Assembly (NCBI RefSeq): GCF_019904155.1
Contig: NZ_JAHCMB010000159.1
Span: forward strand, 1 to 64,000
Reading direction: 5' to 3'
Source: Paenibacillus sinensis
GTDB lineage: Bacteria; Bacillota; Bacilli; Paenibacillales; Paenibacillaceae
DNA length: 64,000 nt
Positions 35,974 through 44,563 of the stretch are shown one piece after another. Below the pieces are notes generated by a model. The model saw only the letters and a program-made list of their open reading frames with translations. It did not search any database and was not told where the DNA came from. A program made the position numbers and the translations under genes. Numbering within the stretch: the stretch's first letter is position 1; each line of letters starts with the position of its first letter.

Positions 35974-37305
35974 ATGAAAAAGATCTTTGTACTGGATACC
36001 AATGTACTGCTTCACGACCCCAATTCGATTTTTTCGTTTAAGGAGAATGAAGTTATTATTCCCGCCGTAGTGCTTGAAGAGATTGATTCCAAGAAGCGCA
36101 ATGCCGATGAAATCGGCCGCAACGCCCGCACAGTCTCCCGCCTGCTGGACGGTCTCCGGGAACGGGGCCATCTGCACAGCGGCGTGACGCTGGAGCATGG
36201 GGGGACGCTGAAGGTCGAGCTGAACCATCGCAGCTTCGTCCGGGTTCAGGAAATGTTCGGCGAGGTATCCACCGACAACCGGATTTTGGCTGTAGCGCTG
36301 AATTATCTGCAAGAAGAGAACGAGAAGCCGGAGCCCCGGCCGGTCGTCCTTGTCAGCAAGGACGTGCTTGTCCGGATCAAAGCGGATGTGCTGGGCATTA
36401 CGCCCGAGGATTATTTATCCGACCGCACGGCTGATCTGAACGAGCTGTATGCCGGTTATCAGACGCTGCCGGTTCATCCCGCCTTGATCGACGAGTACTA
36501 CAGCAACCGGACACTTGCCGTCAAGCAATTACAGCTGTCCTATCCGCTCTATCCCCATGAATTCATTATTCTGAAGGATGAGATCGGCACAGGCAAATCG
36601 GCGCTGCTCAAGGTGAATGCCGACGGCACCCGCCTGGAGCCGCTGTATCTCGGCAATGATCCGGTATGGGGAATCAGCGCACGCAACGCGCAGCAGCGGA
36701 TGGCGCTTGAACTGTTGCTGAATGATGAAATACCGCTTGTCACCGTTACAGGCAAAGCCGGAACCGGCAAGACGCTGCTGGCGCTGGCCGCAGGACTGTT
36801 CAAGGTGGAAGACGAGCATAAATACAAGAAACTGTTGATAGCACGGCCTGTCGTCCCCATGGGCAAAGACATCGGATACCTTCCCGGCGAAAAAGACGAG
36901 AAGCTCCGGCCCTGGATGCAGCCGATATATGATAATCTGGAATTTCTGTTCGATACCAAAAAAGCGGGCGACATCGATAAAATACTGATGGGCCTCGGAA
37001 GCATTCAGGTCGAGGCGCTGACTTATATACGCGGCCGCTCCATCCCGTCTCAGTTCATCATCATCGATGAGGCGCAGAACCTGTCCCGCCATGAAGTGAA
37101 GACCATCGTATCGCGTGCGGGCGAGGGCAGCAAGGTTATCCTGATGGGCGACCCTGAGCAGATTGACCATCCTTATCTCGACGCCGCAAGCAACGGACTC
37201 AGCTATATCGTCGAGAAATTCAAACAGCAGAGCATCAGCGGACATATTACTCTCGAAAAAGGCGAGCGTTCCCGCCTGGCCCAATTGGCGGCGGATCTGC
37301 TCTAA
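35974..37305 (+). CDS. ylaK: PIN-PhoH family ATPase YlaK
   Basis: A 443-residue protein with two domains. The N-terminal PIN-type ribonuclease domain (about 1-135) has Asp at VLDTNVLLHDP (D8), a Glu in VVLEEIDSKKR, and STDNRILAVA. The C-terminal PhoH ATPase (about 225-443) has Walker A TGKAGTGKT (about 259-267) and Walker B IIIDEAQNLS. The combination, PhoH2-like, suggests RNA unwinding coupled to cleavage. The ATG has GGAGGGG upstream. A terminator follows. It is a paralogue of, but clearly different from, the phoH gene at 1713. Confidence 0.94.
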   Translation: MKKIFVLDTNVLLHDPNSIFSFKENEVIIPAVVLEEIDSKKRNADEIGRNARTVSRLLDGLRERGHLHSGVTLEHGGTLKVELNHRSFVRVQEMFGEVSTDNRILAVALNYLQEENEKPEPRPVVLVSKDVLVRIKADVLGITPEDYLSDRTADLNELYAGYQTLPVHPALIDEYYSNRTLAVKQLQLSYPLYPHEFIILKDEIGTGKSALLKVNADGTRLEPLYLGNDPVWGISARNAQQRMALELLLNDEIPLVTVTGKAGTGKTLLALAAGLFKVEDEHKYKKLLIARPVVPMGKDIGYLPGEKDEKLRPWMQPIYDNLEFLFDTKKAGDIDKILMGLGSIQVEALTYIRGRSIPSQFIIIDEAQNLSRHEVKTIVSRAGEGSKVILMGDPEQIDHPYLDAASNGLSYIVEKFKQQSISGHITLEKGERSRLAQLAADLL

Positions 37306-37357
37306 GGCGTAAGGCGGTTTCCCGCAACGATATCCGAATAATCAGGGAACAAAGTTT

Positions 37358-37390
37358 AAGCCGGGAGAGAGTTCTCCCGGCTTATTTTAC
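37358..37390 (+). terminator. Terminator after ylaK
   Basis: AAGCCGGGAGA pairs with TCTCCCGGCTT, with a GAGT loop, followed by ATTTTAC. Confidence 0.82.
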
Positions 37391-37515
37391 GTCCATCGGC
37401 AGCCGAATGGTAAAACCTTTATAATAGAAGAAAGCGTTATCAGAGACGCAGACAAAAAGCCGCAGGGCTGGTAAAATGGGGGAGACGGTTTTGGCTAACG
37501 GACAAGGAGGAGATT

Positions 37516-38742
37516 ATGCAGAAACGCAAAAATTACGGTCTGCTGTTCGCGATTTTGCTGCTGGCGCTGACCAGCCTGTCGCCCAATATGGACCTGAGCG
37601 AAAGCGATAATCCGCTTCCCCGCAATGACAATCAATCCCCTTCCCGGATCTCCTCCCTCCGGCAGACGGGGGAACCCGCGGCTCTGCGCGTGGCAGTTGC
37701 GCTGGATGATGACGGCTTCGCGGAATTGCAGCGGATCAGCGACCGGTATGCGCTCTCCAAGGGTATATCGGTCACGCTGGAAAATCTGGGGCCGGGTACA
37801 GATAGCGATGCTCTGATCCACGAGCTCACGGTAGGCTCCATGCCCGATATTGTCATGACGGATGCCGGGCAGATCCGGGAGCTTGCACAGGGTGGCTATC
37901 TGCTTCCCGCAGACGCCTATCAGAATTCTCCTGGAGGAACACCGCTGACGCCGCTTCTTCCTCTCTTGCAGTGGAACGGCTATACCTGGGGGGTGCCGCT
38001 GGACATCGATCCCTACGTCTTCGTCTATGAGCCACAGGTGTTGAAGAGCCTGGGGATGGAGCATGTGCCGGGTTCGGCGGATGCGTGGGACAGTCTGCTG
38101 AAAGCGATGAAGCCGGAAAGCGGCAAATACGTGCTGGCTTTGGACAAAAATAACCCTTATGGCTTATCCGCGCTATTGGAGAGTATGGGGAGTCCGCTGT
38201 ATCCGGCGGCCCGCAAGGCGCTGGAATGGGTGCAGAAGAACCGATCTGCGATTTATTCCAGCGACGGCCGGGAGAAAACGGTGTGGAGCATGCTCAAGCA
38301 AGGGCACGTCGCCATTGCAGCCATGCCTTACTCTGTCTGGAGGGAACATGCGGGAAGCGGGGAGGGGCTTACGGTGGAAACTCCTTGGGGAGCCGATGGC
38401 GCGGAGCCTCAGACGCTGCTTAGCCGCAGCTTCGCGCTGTCCGCCCAATCGCGCAGCCCTGAGGCGGCTGCCGATTGGCTCTCCTATTTGACCTCGCCGG
38501 AGGCGCAGACCGACTGGCTGAAGAGCACCGGCATGCTGCCGGCCGCTTCCGAGCCTTACCGGGATGAGCCGGATGTTGCTGCGGATCTTCCCTTTGATCC
38601 CGAAGCTCTGCTGAAAGAGAAGACGCAGGCAGATGAACCGAGGCCGGCATGGACGACTATCGTATCCGCCGCCAGGGAACTTCTGACCGGCAAGCTGGAT
38701 GCGCCGGGTTTCCTGGCGGCAGTCAGTTCGGCCGCAGAATAG
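37516..38742 (+). CDS. Orphan extracellular solute-binding protein
   Basis: A 408-residue exported protein of the family 1 (sugar-type) solute-binding fold. The signal peptide is MQKRKNYGLLFAILLLALTSLS. The mature part shows IVMTDAGQIRELAQGGYLLP, WNGYTWGVPLDIDPYVFVYEPQVLKSLG and PEAAADWLSYLTSPEAQTDWL, typical of these proteins. The usual lipobox cysteine is missing, so it would be released or held by an uncleaved anchor. No permease or ATPase gene is adjacent; the ligand is unknown. AAGGAGG supports the ATG. The stop is 5 bases from the stop of the convergent gene, and no terminator is seen between them. Confidence 0.85.
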   Translation: MQKRKNYGLLFAILLLALTSLSPNMDLSESDNPLPRNDNQSPSRISSLRQTGEPAALRVAVALDDDGFAELQRISDRYALSKGISVTLENLGPGTDSDALIHELTVGSMPDIVMTDAGQIRELAQGGYLLPADAYQNSPGGTPLTPLLPLLQWNGYTWGVPLDIDPYVFVYEPQVLKSLGMEHVPGSADAWDSLLKAMKPESGKYVLALDKNNPYGLSALLESMGSPLYPAARKALEWVQKNRSAIYSSDGREKTVWSMLKQGHVAIAAMPYSVWREHAGSGEGLTVETPWGADGAEPQTLLSRSFALSAQSRSPEAAADWLSYLTSPEAQTDWLKSTGMLPAASEPYRDEPDVAADLPFDPEALLKEKTQADEPRPAWTTIVSAARELLTGKLDAPGFLAAVSSAAE

Positions 38743-38747
38743 CTTTT

Positions 38748-39902
38748 CTAGAACTTGATGGCGAGTTCCACATGCAGCACCCCGTCCCTGCTCTGAACCT
38801 CGCTGGTCTTCAGGAAGGAAATGAATTGGGACGGATAGAAACCTAGATCGAATTCCTTCTCCAGCTCCCGGCATGTCGTGTCCGGGAGCTGGAGTCCGTT
38901 AAAGATGATGCTGTCAACATGGAACATGATACCGTTAACCGGCTCCTCCTGTACGGAATAATGGCCCGTAAGGGTCATGGAGAGATCGCCGTTTGTTCCG
39001 GAGACAATCACCTGGTCGTTCTTGAAGGCGAACCCGAATTGATCGAACATGGCATTCTGGCTGCGAAGGAACGCATTCAGATCCTCCTGCTTCAGATTAA
39101 GCTCATACTTCATCCCTTTGCGGGTCAGGATATCGTCCCGGCCTTCCACGAATTCCGGAAGATTATCCATCGCCTTGGACAAGGCCTTGAAGTAGGTCTT
39201 GATTTCATGGAGACCGATATTCTGCCAGTATATCGTAAATTCCTCGAGCAGCGAGGCCATGCCGCTTGGGTCTCCGCTCTCATTGATTCCGCCTGCGATT
39301 TCCCTGTTCAGGCTATCCACACGGTTCTTCTGCTCCTCCAGTGATTTCTTAAGTTTGTCCAGTTCCTGAAAGGAGCGGTCGGCAGCCGCCAGCGTCCGCT
39401 GCAAATCCCGGTATTCCTTCTCATAATCCGCAAGAATCTCTTTGTCGCGCCCCATGATGATCTCGTAATAGTCCAGCAGCACGAACCATGAACTCAGCGT
39501 GTCCGCTGACAGCAAGGCCGTAAGCCACGGTTCCCGGTCCCCCGTATAGTAAGCGCGGACGACAGCCCCGGCCCGCTTTCTTTTATCCTCGATATCAGTC
39601 TGTTTCTGCTCGGCCTGCTTCTTGAGGTCGGATGATCTCGCCGCCAGCTTGCTCTGCTCGGCAGAGACCCGGTCGATTTCCTTCTGTATCTCCGTCTTGG
39701 ACAGCGTCTTCTGCATCAGTCTGCGTGTCTCCTCATTGTCCGGAAAAGCGGACAGAGACGAGGGAGAGGAAGGTGCAGGAGATGCTGATGCAGCGGCAGC
39801 GGGATCTGCGGAAACGGCCAGGGACTGAGAAGCCGGAGGAATTAGCAGCAGGAAGCATAATGGAAGCAGAAGCAGCGTCTTCAGCTTGGTATAGGTATGC
39901 AG
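38748..39902 (-). CDS. Secreted coiled-coil protein, PcsB/CwlO-type N-terminus, probable CTG start
   Basis: A 384-residue protein if read from CTG at 39902. That reading gives a clear signal peptide: a basic HTYTKLKT, a hydrophobic LLLLPLCFLLLIPP core and an AVSA cleavage site. A Ser/Pro/Ala linker (about 33-52) and a coiled coil (about 65-215) with the RAYYTGDREPWLTALLSAD element follow, the latter seen in PcsB/CwlO-like murein hydrolase regulators. The C-terminal region (about 220-384) is alpha/beta and not recognised. GGAGG lies 9 bases upstream of the CTG. No in-frame ATG, GTG or TTG exists between the upstream stop and the ATG at 39716, which would remove the signal peptide. A frameshift in the assembly is the alternative. 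Confidence 0.75.
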   Translation of the reverse strand: MHTYTKLKTLLLLPLCFLLLIPPASQSLAVSADPAAAASASPAPSSPSSLSAFPDNEETRRLMQKTLSKTEIQKEIDRVSAEQSKLAARSSDLKKQAEQKQTDIEDKRKRAGAVVRAYYTGDREPWLTALLSADTLSSWFVLLDYYEIIMGRDKEILADYEKEYRDLQRTLAAADRSFQELDKLKKSLEEQKNRVDSLNREIAGGINESGDPSGMASLLEEFTIYWQNIGLHEIKTYFKALSKAMDNLPEFVEGRDDILTRKGMKYELNLKQEDLNAFLRSQNAMFDQFGFAFKNDQVIVSGTNGDLSMTLTGHYSVQEEPVNGIMFHVDSIIFNGLQLPDTTCRELEKEFDLGFYPSQFISFLKTSEVQSRDGVLHVELAIKF

Positions 39903-40038
39903 CGTTCTTCGCCTCCAATCCGGGCATGCTGTCTGATGAAGCGCCCGATTATTCCATCATATGTATAGCTTCTCAAAAATATAAGGCCAACGATAAGCGG
40001 CCCGCTTACCATCAGCCTTCTATGCTTGCCTCTTATTC

Positions 40039-40067
40039 ATTATACCCGCCGCCTAAAATGGAGTAAA
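40039..40067 (-). promoter_or_regulatory. Candidate promoter for the secreted coiled-coil protein
   Basis: On the minus strand TTTACT (40067-40062), a 17-base spacer and TATAAT (40044-40039). It lies about 135 bases upstream of the CTG start at 39902. The rest of the 39903-40336 gap is A/T-rich with no supported gene; it presumably also holds the control region of the gerR-like gene. Confidence 0.5.
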
Positions 40068-40336
40068 CGAACTCAACGATAAAACAGGTATTTTCTTCCG
40101 GTTTGTGAAAAGCTTGATTGACAATTTGAGGATAGTATTGAAATCGCTTTATTTTACCACCAGGTGTATGTCCTGCAGTCAAATTGGAAATACAAAAGAG
40201 TATCAAATAGATTCTATGAACTCTATGAGAGGCATAGAAATGGAGTAAGCAGCTTTTATTCCCAATCAATCCGCCGGCTGACGCGGCCGGTTGCGACAAG
40301 GGTTATTTCAAGATGTCACTAGGAGGTTTGGCTTTT

Positions 40337-40981
40337 ATGACAGCCATCAGACAAGACGCCTGGAGCGAAGAAGACGATTTGGTACTGGCGGAGGTAACGC
40401 TGCGCCATATCAGGGAAGGCAGCACCCAATTGGCAGCCTTTGAGGAAGTCGGGGAGAAGATCGGCAGAACATCGGCCGCCTGCGGGTTCCGCTGGAACAG
40501 CTGTGTACGCAAAAGCTATGAGGAAGCGATTTCGATTGCCAAAGGGCAGCGCCAGAAGCGAAACTATCTTAAGAAGCAGGGCGTGGCGCGCGGTGCGCAG
40601 GTAGCGGGCTTCGGCGGGGGCGAAGGAGAAGAGCCTTTTGTCCATGAAGAAGCTCAGAATTCATTGTCCATCGATGCGGTAATCCGCTTTCTGCGACAAT
40701 GGAAGGGGACCTATCAGGAAGCGGGCCGTCAGCTCAAAATGCTGGAGCGCGATCTTCGGGAGAAGGAAGAAGAGCTGGCCGACCTTCGTGCCGAGAATGA
40801 AAGGCTGTCCAAGGAAGTCAATACCGCTCAGAGCGATTACCGGGTCGTGAACGACGACTACAAAGCGCTGATCCAGATCATGGATCGAGCGCGCAGATTG
40901 GCCTTTCTGAACGAAGATGAAGAAGAAATCAAGAACCGTTTCAAGATGGATGCCAACGGCAATCTGGAACGGATCGATTGA
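40337..40981 (+). CDS. gerR: RsfA/GerR family sporulation transcription factor
   Basis: A 214-residue regulator. The N-terminal Myb/SANT-like DNA-binding domain (about 1-60) reads [32 protein letters not shown], then [18 protein letters not shown], as in RsfA and YlbO (GerR). A basic/Gly-rich linker and a C-terminal coiled coil (about 125-190, [25 protein letters not shown]) follow. In B. subtilis GerR acts in the mother cell under sigma-E and lies near panE (ylbQ), and panE is the next gene here. I choose ATG 40337, 10 bases after TAGGAGG; ATG 40313 lies before that site. Confidence 0.88.
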   Translation: MTAIRQDAWSEEDDLVLAEVTLRHIREGSTQLAAFEEVGEKIGRTSAACGFRWNSCVRKSYEEAISIAKGQRQKRNYLKKQGVARGAQVAGFGGGEGEEPFVHEEAQNSLSIDAVIRFLRQWKGTYQEAGRQLKMLERDLREKEEELADLRAENERLSKEVNTAQSDYRVVNDDYKALIQIMDRARRLAFLNEDEEEIKNRFKMDANGNLERID

Positions 40982-41001
40982 GCGATCAGGTGTAAGAAGA
41001 G

Positions 41002-41052
41002 AATCCCGTATCCAAGGCATGGGAACATGGCTTGGGTATGGGATTTTTCTTT
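41002..41052 (+). terminator. Terminator after the gerR-like gene
   Basis: Long arms starting AATCCCGTATCCAAG and ending CTTGGGTATGGGATT pair around GGAA, with few mismatches, and are followed by TTTTCTTTT. Confidence 0.9.
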
Positions 41053-41105
41053 TGCTCTTACGGCATTTATACTAGAAGCAAAACATCGGATGGTGACAGA
41101 AGGTC

Positions 41106-42053
41106 GTGAAAATCGATATTATGGGCGCCGGTTCGCTGGGCCTGCTGCTGGCGGGAATGCTGATGGATTCCGGCTGCGAGGTCCGGATATGGTGCAGAAC
41201 CCCAGATCAGGCGGCGAGTCTCTCGGAATACGGCTTGACGGTTAGCTCTGTGAATGGCGAGGTCAGAACGCATCTGGAGGGTGGAGCAATCAGCGCGGCA
41301 CCCGCGGCTAACTTTGCTGCGGAATGGCTGAAGTTGCCAGGCGACTGGCTGCTGCTTGCCGTCAAACAGACGGCGCTGCACCGGGAACTGCCGGAGCTTC
41401 TGATACCGCTGCGGGACACGCGGATGAATATTCTGTGCCTCCAGAATGGATGGGGGCATTTGGAGATGCTGCAGTCGCTGCTGCCTGCGGCTTCCTTGTA
41501 TGCCGGCGTTACAACTGAAGGAGCGAAGCGGGAATCCGGAGTCCGGGTAACTCATGCGGGAAAGGGACACACCTACATTGGACGATGGGGAGAGGGGGCG
41601 GGTGAAAGCTCTGGCCTCGAATCCCTTCTGACTGCCCGGCTTGAAGCGGCAGGATTTTCGGCATCGGTGTCGAATCAAGTGGAAACCATGATCTTTCGGA
41701 AGCTGATGATCAACGCCGTCATTAATCCACTGACCGCCATCTGGCGCATACCGAACGGAGAACTGCTGGCATCCGCTGCACGGATAGACCTGATGAGAGC
41801 ACTTTACGAGGAAGCGACAGCGGTCTGCGATGCGGCCGGGATATCCCGGGAGGACAGCTTGTGGGACGACATTCTGAATGTATGCCGGGCAACCTCCGGC
41901 AATCGTTCCTCCATGCTGGCCGATGTGCTGGCTTCAAGGGAGACCGAAATCAAATGGATAAACGGAGCCCTGGCCGAGCTTGCGCGGCAAACCGGCGTTG
42001 ATGTTCCTCTGCACAGAGGAATAATCCGGATGATAGAGGGCATGATCGTATAA
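41106..42053 (+). CDS. panE: 2-dehydropantoate 2-reductase (PanE/ApbA)
   Basis: A 315-residue NADPH-dependent ketopantoate reductase, which forms pantoate for coenzyme A synthesis. The N-terminal Rossmann motif is MKIDIMGAGSLGLLLAG, with LLAVKQTAL and LCLQNGWGH following. The C-terminal helical domain holds the catalytic lysine in MIFRKLMINAVINPLTAIW and the substrate region GNRSSMLADVLASRETEIKWINGAL. The start is GTG at 41106 with AGAAGG just upstream. It matches ylbQ in position. Confidence 0.9.
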   Translation: MKIDIMGAGSLGLLLAGMLMDSGCEVRIWCRTPDQAASLSEYGLTVSSVNGEVRTHLEGGAISAAPAANFAAEWLKLPGDWLLLAVKQTALHRELPELLIPLRDTRMNILCLQNGWGHLEMLQSLLPAASLYAGVTTEGAKRESGVRVTHAGKGHTYIGRWGEGAGESSGLESLLTARLEAAGFSASVSNQVETMIFRKLMINAVINPLTAIWRIPNGELLASAARIDLMRALYEEATAVCDAAGISREDSLWDDILNVCRATSGNRSSMLADVLASRETEIKWINGALAELARQTGVDVPLHRGIIRMIEGMIV

Positions 42054-42069
42054 GGAGAGGTGAAGCCGT

Positions 42070-42456
42070 TTGGAATGGCTCCGCAATTCGCTGATTGTGT
42101 TGAGCGTTATGCCTGTGCTGCCTTTTGTGCTTGTCTATACCGTCGCTACCCTGTACAGGATGGACAGGAGGCGGGCGCTGCTGCTCGCCATGGACGTGAC
42201 CACCGTATTTTTGCTATTCTCGGTGTCGGCGCTGTTTAACAATCTTTTTCACTCGGGGTTCGGGTTCTATCTCTTTCTCCTGTTCGTCCTTTTGGCTGCG
42301 GGCTTTATTGGAGGCGCGCAGAACCGGCTGAAAGGCAGGGTAGATGGCAAAAGACTGGTGCGTGCCGTATGGAGACTCGGTTTTGTGGTTATGGCATCGG
42401 GCTATTTGCTGTTTATGGTGGCGGGTGTGGTCAAATATATCCTACAGACAATGTAA
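42070..42456 (+). CDS. DUF3397 family membrane protein
   Basis: A 128-residue protein with four hydrophobic segments (about 5-27, 38-60, 65-85 and 100-125). The spacing and the YTVATLYRMDRRRALLLAMDVTTVFLLFSVSAL segment fit the DUF3397 family of Bacillales. Function unknown. The start is TTG at 42070, 9 bases after AAGGAGAGG; the gene begins 16 bases after panE and is likely co-transcribed with it. Confidence 0.78.
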   Translation: MEWLRNSLIVLSVMPVLPFVLVYTVATLYRMDRRRALLLAMDVTTVFLLFSVSALFNNLFHSGFGFYLFLLFVLLAAGFIGGAQNRLKGRVDGKRLVRAVWRLGFVVMASGYLLFMVAGVVKYILQTM

Positions 42457-42514
42457 GCTTGTCTAACGTAGTCAATCGGCTTTTGTCACATAACTTTAAA
42501 AATTTTAAAAAAAA

Positions 42515-42606
42515 TTGAATTCATCCGACAATAAGCTAGATTTTTTTGACCACTGGTTGTATAATCATAAACCATATACCACATTCTATTTAGGGGGAAC
42601 TGCTAG
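42515..42606 (+). promoter_or_regulatory. A/T-rich promoter region of the opp operon
   Basis: A perfect TATAAT at 42560-42565 lies 42 bases before the start codon, but no good -35 stands 16-18 bases upstream of it. TTGAAT (42515) with TAGATT (42537) and an isolated TTGACC (42546) are alternatives. The ribosome binding site TAGGGGG is at about 42591. The exact start cannot be decided by eye. Confidence 0.35.
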
Positions 42607-44328
42607 ATGAAGAAGAGTAAAAGTCTTTTACTCCTGTTCGCACTCGTTCTTGTCATCGGAACTGTGCTTGCAGGATGCGGCGGTGGCAATAATTCTGCCA
42701 CGGAGAATACCGCGGCAAACACCGGCAACACTGGCAACACTCCGGCAGCTACTGACGGAGCCGCAGCGGGAGAGAAGCTTGCTGCTGATCAAACGCTTAA
42801 AATCAACCTGAGTTCCGAACCTCCGACATTTGACCCGGCTCTTGCACAAGACAGCCAGGCCAACACTGTCCTGAAGACGATGTATGAAGGCTTGACCCGC
42901 ATGAATGACGAAACCGGCCAAGCAGAACCGGGCATCGCCGAGAAATGGGATGTTTCCGCTGACGGTCTGGTATATACCTTCCACCTGCGCGACGCTAAAT
43001 GGAGCAACGGCGACGCTGTAACTTCCGCCGACTTCGTACGCGCTTGGAAACGCGTCCTGGATCCTGCCGCTACTGAACCGGCACCTTACGCTTACCAACT
43101 GTACTACCTGAAGAACGCTCAAGATTACTATGAAAAGAAAATCACCGACTTTAACCAAGTAGGCGTTAAAGCCGTTGACGACAAGACGCTCGAAGTAACT
43201 CTTGCAGCTCCGACTCCTTACTTCCTTGGCCTTCTGTCCTTCTACACTTACTATCCGGTTCACCAATCGGTTGAAAGCAATCCGAAATGGGCAACCAGCA
43301 AAGATACTATGATTGTTGACGGACCTTTCACTCTGACCGAGTGGACGACTGGTCAATCTCTGGAAGTATCCAAGAACGACAACTACTGGGATAAAGATTC
43401 CATTAAACTTAGCAAAATCGACTTCTCGCTCGTAAACAGCGGCGCAACTGAACTGTCCGCTTACGAAAGCGGCCAGCTGGACCGCGCAGGCGGCCCGAAC
43501 GGTGAAATTCCGACTGAACAGCTGCCGATCGTACAGCAGAAATATCCGGATGAGTTCAACAGAAAAGGTATTGCAAGTGTATACTACTATGAGTTTAACA
43601 TCACTGAAAAACCGTTCGACAACGTTAAGATCCGTAAAGCCCTGGCTATGGCGATTGACCGTCAAACTCTGATCGACAAGGTTACGCTTGGCGGACAGCT
43701 GCCGGCATTCGGTTATGTACCACCTGGTATCGCTGGCGCTGACGGCGAATACCGTACAGCTGTCAAAGACAACTACTTCACGGAAGATCTGGAACAAGCC
43801 AAGACACTGCTGGCTGAAGGTCTGAAAGAAGAAGGCCTGACTAAACTGCCTGCATTCACCCTGTCCTACAACACAAGTGAAGGCCACAAGAAGATCGCCC
43901 TGGCTATTGGCGACATGTGGAAGAAGAACCTGGGCATTGATGTGAAGCTTGAAAACCAGGAATGGGCAGTATTTATCGAGAACCGTCAACATCTGCAATA
44001 TCAAGTTGCCCGCGCTGGCTGGACCGCTGACTACAATGATCCGATGACCTTCCTTGATATGTGGGTAACCAAAGGCGGTAACAACGATACCGGCTATGCT
44101 AATCCTGCATACGACAAGCTGATCGCTGAAGCAAAAGCAACCAGCGACAACACGGTTCGCCAAGAGAAATTCGCGGCTGCCGAGAAGATGATCATTCAGG
44201 ATGACCAAATCCTGATCCCGATCTACTACTACACCAACAACTCGCTGACCAAGCCTTACCTGAAAGGCGTAACGCTTGACTTCAGCGGCGCAATCGACCT
44301 GACTCGCGCTTACCTGCTCGAGCACTAA
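42607..44328 (+). CDS. oppA: Oligopeptide ABC transporter substrate-binding lipoprotein
   Basis: A 573-residue lipoprotein of the SBP_bac_5 (OppA/DppE) family. The signal peptide ends in the lipobox LAGC with Cys24, followed by an Asn/Thr/Gly/Ala-rich linker. The binding domain has LKINLSSEPPTFDPALAQDSQANTVL, MYEGLTRMNDETG, DAKWSNGDAVTSADFVRAWKR and DNVKIRKALAMAIDRQTLI, all family hallmarks. Codon use is biased toward AAC, GAC, CTG and CGT-type codons more than in neighbours, which suggests high expression. It heads a five-gene operon. A terminator after it likely sets a high ratio of binding protein to permease. The peptide preference is unknown. Confidence 0.95.
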   Translation: MKKSKSLLLLFALVLVIGTVLAGCGGGNNSATENTAANTGNTGNTPAATDGAAAGEKLAADQTLKINLSSEPPTFDPALAQDSQANTVLKTMYEGLTRMNDETGQAEPGIAEKWDVSADGLVYTFHLRDAKWSNGDAVTSADFVRAWKRVLDPAATEPAPYAYQLYYLKNAQDYYEKKITDFNQVGVKAVDDKTLEVTLAAPTPYFLGLLSFYTYYPVHQSVESNPKWATSKDTMIVDGPFTLTEWTTGQSLEVSKNDNYWDKDSIKLSKIDFSLVNSGATELSAYESGQLDRAGGPNGEIPTEQLPIVQQKYPDEFNRKGIASVYYYEFNITEKPFDNVKIRKALAMAIDRQTLIDKVTLGGQLPAFGYVPPGIAGADGEYRTAVKDNYFTEDLEQAKTLLAEGLKEEGLTKLPAFTLSYNTSEGHKKIALAIGDMWKKNLGIDVKLENQEWAVFIENRQHLQYQVARAGWTADYNDPMTFLDMWVTKGGNNDTGYANPAYDKLIAEAKATSDNTVRQEKFAAAEKMIIQDDQILIPIYYYTNNSLTKPYLKGVTLDFSGAIDLTRAYLLEH

Positions 44329-44401
44329 GATTAAGCTTTTATAAAGGAGACTTACAGATATTTAATTGAAGATTTAGTATCTGAAGTAGAATGAACACTT
44401 C

Positions 44402-44441
44402 GGGATATATATGTGGAATTCCATATATATCCCTTTTTTTT
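44402..44441 (+). terminator. Attenuating terminator between oppA and oppB
   Basis: GGGATATATATG pairs perfectly with CATATATATCCC around TGGAATTC, followed by eight T residues. It lies 74 bases after the oppA stop and about 120 bases before oppB. It probably stops most oppA transcripts and lets some continue. Confidence 0.9.
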
Positions 44442-44563
44442 GTATGTCTGTCCGCATTCCAAAGTTTGGTTATTTAACAAAATTAGAAAATGGACAAGCG
44501 GTCAATAATTGCATAAAATCAATATTAGGTTTGAAAAATTTGTCGAAGGAGGTGTTGACGGGC

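Noticed and set aside
39733..39927. A 64-codon minus-strand ORF with an ATG, overlapping the signal-peptide frame of the coiled-coil gene
   Set aside because: Its product is compositionally odd (Arg/Ser/Cys-rich) and in the wrong frame; the CTG frame gives a proper signal peptide continuous with the coiled coil.
42628..44325. A 565-codon open frame antisense to oppA
   Set aside because: It mirrors the highly biased codon use of oppA; the product has no family likeness, while the sense frame is a clear OppA lipoprotein.
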